Assembly: GCF_002224125.1 (NCBI RefSeq)
Contig: NZ_NCSM01000015.1
Coordinates: forward strand, 62,001-126,000
Reading direction: 5' to 3'
Source: Streptomyces sp. NBS 14/10
GTDB taxonomy: Bacteria > Actinomycetota > Actinomycetes > Streptomycetales > Streptomycetaceae
DNA: 64,000 nt
Shown: one piece after another, positions 60,239-64,000 of the stretch
How positions within the stretch are numbered: position 1 is the first letter of the stretch
How the letters are laid out: each line of letters begins with the position of its first letter
Made by a program: the position numbers and the translations under genes
The notes under the pieces: generated by a model
Told to the model about the DNA's origin: nothing
Seen by the model: the letters and a program-made list of their open reading frames with translations, nothing else
Database searches by the model: none

Positions 60239-60853
60239 ATGTCCAACCTCCGCCCCGAAGCTCCCCCGGCGAACGGGTACCCGCGCACCCCTTGGGACGC
60301 CGGCCGTGTCCCCGTTTCCCCGGTGCCACGCTGGGCGCGGATTGCCGCGCATGCAGTGCCCTTCGCGATCTTGCCCTCGGGACTGTGGCGCATGGGGGTG
60401 ATGCTGGCCATACCCGGCTTCGGCACAGCTGAGGCCCGCAACCACGGCGCCGGGCTCGATCTGTATCTGATCCTGCTCTTCGTCATCTCCGAGGCACTCG
60501 GGTTACTCACCCTGGGACTGGTCCAGCCATGGGGCGAGGCGGTGCCGCGCTGGATACCCCTGCTCGGCGGACGCCGCATCCCCCCGCTCGCCGCGGTGGT
60601 CCCGGCCGCGCTGGGCGCACTCGCCTCCACGGGGGTCGTGTACTACTTCTTTCTCTCCATCCTCTTCGCAGGATTTCCCCCCGGACACACGACCACGGAA
60701 GAAGTCATCTTGACGGTCTGCTATCTGCCACTGCTCGCCTGGGGGCCACTTCTGGGATCGGTGACGTACGCCTACTACCGCCGACGCATCAGCAGACAGG
60801 GACAGCAGGTCATGCGATGCCTTGCCAGGCGTCGGCTCCGAAGGTGCCTTTGA
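60239..60853 (+). CDS. Hypothetical multi-helix membrane protein
   Basis: A 204-residue protein with four or five predicted helices (~36-60, 72-98, 115-145, 155-180). ATG 60239 has AAGGAG five bases upstream. Its last ~15 codons (CLARRRLRRCL) overlap the dnaE 3' end on the other strand by 44 bases and look unlike the rest, so its original end may have been lost at a junction around 60810-60830. Function unknown. Confidence 0.7.
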   Translation: MSNLRPEAPPANGYPRTPWDAGRVPVSPVPRWARIAAHAVPFAILPSGLWRMGVMLAIPGFGTAEARNHGAGLDLYLILLFVISEALGLLTLGLVQPWGEAVPRWIPLLGGRRIPPLAAVVPAALGALASTGVVYYFFLSILFAGFPPGHTTTEEVILTVCYLPLLAWGPLLGSVTYAYYRRRISRQGQQVMRCLARRRLRRCL

Positions 60854-63800
60854 CATCGGAGGCGATGGTCGTGGGGTCCACCGTGGCTTGGAGGGCGTAG
60901 ACGGTGGTCTTGTGTGCGCCGCGGACACTGAGGTGTACGGGGTGGTCGCCCGGGTGGGCCGCGAGGATGCGTTTGAGTTCTCTGACGGACTGTTCGGTGA
61001 TGCGATGCGAGGGGAGCGAGAGCTTCACGGGTGGCCTGCCGCCGATTTCGGCGGAGGAGATGTCGAGGACGGAGAGTTCGCGACCGAAGATGTTCATGGT
61101 GCCGTCTCTGTCCTCGATCTTTCCCTTGACGGCGATGACGTTGTCTTCGGCCAGTGCGTGCCGCACGAGCTGGTATGCGGCGGGGAAGAAGAGGACCTCG
61201 ATGCCGGCGTCGCGGTCCGCGAGGTTGACGATGGCCCAGGCGTTGCCCTGTTTGGTCATCTTGAGCTGGATGCCGGTGATCAGTCCGGAGAGCTGTACGT
61301 CCCCGGCGGTGCGGCCGGAGGCGAGCAGTTCGGCGATGGAACAGTCCCGTGCCCTGGACAGGATGTGCTCGGCGCCGTCCAGTGGGTGGGCTGAGACGTA
61401 GAGGCCCAGCATTTCGCGTTCGGTCGCCAGGAGTTGTCTGCGGGGCCACTCCGCGTCGTCGATGGGGAAGTCGAGGCCGAAGGCCGGTTCGTTGCCTCCT
61501 TCGCCGCCCAGGTCGGCGAAGAGATCGTCTTGTCCGAAGCTTGCCGCCTTCTTTACGGGGATGATCGCGTCGATGGCGTCCTCGTGGATGGCGGTGAGGC
61601 CCTTGCGGGAATGGCCCAGGGAGTCGAAGGTGCCGGCCTTGATCAGGGATTCCACAGCGCGTTTGTTCAGTGCGGGCAGGTCGACCTTGTCGAGGAAGTC
61701 GGCGAAGGAAGTGAACTTCCCGTCCCGGCGGCGCGCGTCGATGACGGCCTCGATGACGTTGTCGCCGACGTTGCGTACGGACCGCAGCCCGAACCGTACG
61801 TCGTCACCGACGGCGGTGAACTCGGCGACGGATTCGTTCACATCGGGCTGCAGGACGCGGACGCCGTTCTTGCGGGCGTCGGCGAGGTAGATCGCGGCCT
61901 TGTCCTTGTCGTCGCCGACCGAGGTGAGCAGGGCGGCCATGTACTCGGCCGGGTAGTTGGCCTTGAGGTAGGCGGTCCAGTACGAGACGAGGCCGTAGCC
62001 GGCGGTGTGGGACTTGTTGAACGCGTAGCCGGAGAACGGGAGCATGACGTCCCACAGGGCCTTGATGGCTTCCTCACTGTATCCATTGCCTCGCATGCCG
62101 GAGTGGAACTTGTCCCACTCCGCGGCCAGCACCTCCGGTTTCTTCTTGCCCATCGCACGGCGCAGCAGATCGGCGCCGCCGAGGGTGTACCCGGCCAGTT
62201 CCCGGGCGATGGCCATGATCTGCTCCTGGTAGACGAGCAGATGGAAGGTGTTGCCGAGGATCGGCTCCAGAGCGTCGCGCAGCTCGGGGTGGATCGGGGT
62301 GATCTCCTGGCGGCCGGTTTTGCGGTACGCGTAGTTGGTGTGCGCGTTGGCCGCCATGGGGCCGGGCCGGTAGAGGGCGTTGACCGCGGCGATGTCCTCG
62401 AACCGGGTGGGTTCCATCTGCTTCAGCAGGACGCGCATGCCGCCGCCGTCGAGCTGGAAGACACCGAAGGTGTTGCCCTCGGCCAGCAGCCGGTATGTCC
62501 TGGCGTCGTCCAGAGGGATCACGACGGTGGACGGGTCGCCGTCCAGGGGATCCACGGTGGCCAGGCTGATGCCCCGGTTCTCGCGGATGTTCTCGATGGC
62601 CTGGTCGATGACCCCCAGGTTCCGCAGCCCCAGGAAGTCCATTTTGATCAGGCCCATGGCTTCGCAGGACGGGTAGTCGAAGCCGGTGATCTTCACACCG
62701 TCCGAGGCACGCATATGCAGCGGAATGCGGTCGGTGAGCTTCGTTTTGGAGAGGATCACCGCCGCGGCGTGTACTCCGGTGCCGCGGGTGAGGCCTTCCA
62801 CCCCGCGGGCGGTGTCGATGACCCGCTTCACATCCTGTTCGTTGCCGTACATCTGCCGGATCTCGCCGGCCTCGCCGTACCGCTCGTGGGAGGAGTCGAA
62901 GATGGCGGCCAGCGGGGCGGACTTGCCGTTCTGGTCCGGCGGGAGCGCCTTGGTGATCCGCTCGCCGTGGGCGTAGGGGTAGCCGAGGATGCGTGAGGAG
63001 TCCTTGATCGCGTTCTTGGCCTTGATCTTGCCGAACGTGTTCACCATGGCGGTGTACTCCTCGCCGTACTTCTCGGTGACGTAGCGGACCATCCGGTCGC
63101 GCTGACGGTCGTCGAAGTCGAGGTCGACATCCGGCGGGTTGATGCGCTCGGGGTTCAGAAAGCGTTCGAACAGCAGGCCGTGTTCCAGGGGGCACAGCTC
63201 GGTGATGCGGGTGGCGTAGGCAACGATCGAGCCGGTGCACGACCCCCGGCCCGGACCGAGCGGGATCTTGTTCTCCCGGGCGTGGCGGCAGATGTCCGCC
63301 ACGACGAGGAAGTAGGAGCTGAAGCCCATGGGGCCGATCACCGACATCTCGGTCTCGAAGCGATCCAGGATGTGCGGGGGGACCGGGTCTCCGTAGCGCA
63401 TCGCCAGGCCCTTGAGGACTTCCTTGCGCAGCCACGACTCCTGGGTCTCGCCTTCGGGCACACCCGGGAACCGCGGCATTTCGTCGACGTAGTCGAAGAC
63501 CTCGTCGTAGGACTCGACGCCCTCGGCGATCAGCAGGGTGTTGTCGCAGGCTTCCGGAAGCTCCGAGAACAGGTTGCGCATCTCAGCGGCCGTCTTGAGG
63601 TAGTAACCGGAGCCGTTGAAACGGAAGCGGCCCGGGTCGTCCTTGTTCTTGCCGACACCGATGCACAGCAGACTGTCGTGAGCGTCTGCCTGGTCCTCGG
63701 TGACGTAGTGCGCGTCATTGGTGGCCAGGAGCGGAATGTTCAGTTCCTTGGCCAGACGCAGCAGGCCCTCACGGACCTCACGCTCGATGTCCAGGCCATG

Positions 63801-64000
63801 GTCCATCAGCTCCAGGAAGTAGTTCTCGCGGCCGAAGATCTCCTGGTAGGCCGCGGCAACGGCCTTCGCCTCGGCGTACTGGTTCAGCCGCAGGCGGGTC
63901 TGGATCTCGCCGGACGGGCAGCCGGTGGTGGCGATGAGGCCGTCCGGCCGTGCGGCGATCAACTCCCGGTCCATGCGCGGCTTTCCGGCAGGGAACTGAC
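60810..64000 (-). CDS. dnaE: DNA polymerase III alpha subunit (DnaE type), partial, runs past the right edge
   Basis: About 1063 residues are visible; roughly 100-120 N-terminal residues (start of the PHP domain) lie outside. Visible: end of PHP (LLATNDAHYV), palm with the catalytic aspartates (INPPDVDLDFDDRQRD) and PGRGSCTGSIVAY, tau/fingers (FNKSHTAGYGLVSYWTAYLKANYP), helix-hairpin-helix region (LNKRAVESLIKAGTFD) and an OB fold (VQLSGLITGIQLKMTKQGN). In the main actinobacterial DnaE the palm loop usually reads PGRGSAAGS; here it is CTGS, so this is probably a second copy, as found in some Streptomyces arms. Its 3' end overlaps a hypothetical gene by 44 bases. Catalytic residues are intact. 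Confidence 0.9.
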   Translation of the reverse strand, partial: QFPAGKPRMDRELIAARPDGLIATTGCPSGEIQTRLRLNQYAEAKAVAAAYQEIFGRENYFLELMDHGLDIEREVREGLLRLAKELNIPLLATNDAHYVTEDQADAHDSLLCIGVGKNKDDPGRFRFNGSGYYLKTAAEMRNLFSELPEACDNTLLIAEGVESYDEVFDYVDEMPRFPGVPEGETQESWLRKEVLKGLAMRYGDPVPPHILDRFETEMSVIGPMGFSSYFLVVADICRHARENKIPLGPGRGSCTGSIVAYATRITELCPLEHGLLFERFLNPERINPPDVDLDFDDRQRDRMVRYVTEKYGEEYTAMVNTFGKIKAKNAIKDSSRILGYPYAHGERITKALPPDQNGKSAPLAAIFDSSHERYGEAGEIRQMYGNEQDVKRVIDTARGVEGLTRGTGVHAAAVILSKTKLTDRIPLHMRASDGVKITGFDYPSCEAMGLIKMDFLGLRNLGVIDQAIENIRENRGISLATVDPLDGDPSTVVIPLDDARTYRLLAEGNTFGVFQLDGGGMRVLLKQMEPTRFEDIAAVNALYRPGPMAANAHTNYAYRKTGRQEITPIHPELRDALEPILGNTFHLLVYQEQIMAIARELAGYTLGGADLLRRAMGKKKPEVLAAEWDKFHSGMRGNGYSEEAIKALWDVMLPFSGYAFNKSHTAGYGLVSYWTAYLKANYPAEYMAALLTSVGDDKDKAAIYLADARKNGVRVLQPDVNESVAEFTAVGDDVRFGLRSVRNVGDNVIEAVIDARRRDGKFTSFADFLDKVDLPALNKRAVESLIKAGTFDSLGHSRKGLTAIHEDAIDAIIPVKKAASFGQDDLFADLGGEGGNEPAFGLDFPIDDAEWPRRQLLATEREMLGLYVSAHPLDGAEHILSRARDCSIAELLASGRTAGDVQLSGLITGIQLKMTKQGNAWAIVNLADRDAGIEVLFFPAAYQLVRHALAEDNVIAVKGKIEDRDGTMNIFGRELSVLDISSAEIGGRPPVKLSLPSHRITEQSVRELKRILAAHPGDHPVHLSVRGAHKTTVYALQATVDPTTIASDVKGTFGADAWQGIA

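Noticed and set aside
1..64000. Transposases, integrases, tRNA-linked integration or attachment sites
   Set aside because: No transposase, integrase or tRNA gene was recognised by motif on either strand, so the junctions were not attributed to mobile elements.

Overview
The window is very GC-rich, with strong third-position GC, GTG/TTG starts and actinobacterial gene families. It looks like a Streptomyces linear chromosome arm or, less likely, a large linear plasmid. The strongest marker is a tap-tpg pair (telomere-associated protein and terminal protein, 15.7-18.5 kb), which serves end-patching of linear Streptomyces replicons. No telomere sequence is visible, so the physical end is elsewhere.

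Layout. 0.2-10.5 kb: an FAD oxidoreductase, an OmpR-type two-component system, a TetR regulator, an alpha/beta hydrolase and small enzymes, interspersed with broken genes. These are a frameshifted GT2 glycosyltransferase, a DUF2064 gene cut into the tail of a membrane protein, an epimerase tail joined to an SDR head, and an AraC cupin joined to a frameshifted hydrolase. 10.5-18.9 kb: a pentapeptide-repeat membrane protein, a superfamily-2 helicase with helicase-associated repeats, divergent tap-tpg, and a GNAT. 19-37 kb: a biosynthetic cluster with a free carrier protein, a type II thioesterase, a 2214-residue NRPS (C-T-C-A[FkbM methyltransferase]-T-TE), an acyl-activating/ketoreductase/carrier protein, an MFS exporter, a discrete acyl ligase, and a 907-residue protein with a divergent DIT1/PvcA (isocyanide synthase-like) C-terminal half. 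37-54.6 kb: ordinary arm metabolism, including a PEP-mutase-like enzyme, APC permease, NarL-type two-component system, PLP cysteine-synthase-like enzyme coupled to an MFS transporter, Tat-exported alkaline phosphatase, NCS1 permease, DNA alkylation-repair protein, and an SDR divergent from an HxlR regulator across a perfect palindrome. 54.6-60.9 kb: a SulP transporter operon, an ArsR start remnant plus two intact ArsR genes, and small proteins. 60.8-64 kb: a DnaE-type DNA polymerase III alpha subunit running off the right edge.

How it may work together. In the 19-37 kb cluster the NRPS reads as an acyl-seryl assembler. Its single adenylation domain has a serine-like pocket (DVWHLSLVDK by manual alignment) and carries an FkbM-type methyltransferase, so O-methylserine is a plausible unit. 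Its first module has no adenylation domain and must be loaded by a partner, either the activating-KR-carrier protein or the discrete ligase with the free carrier. The PvcA-like protein may supply an unusual nitrogen group. This combination is the best candidate here for an undescribed system; product and order are inference.

The many precise gene-gene fusions and frameshifts left of 20 kb are direct evidence of deletion and recombination, as expected in the unstable arms. Two SDR fragments, a head at 5.4-5.7 kb and a tail at 19.0-19.3 kb, could be halves of one broken gene.
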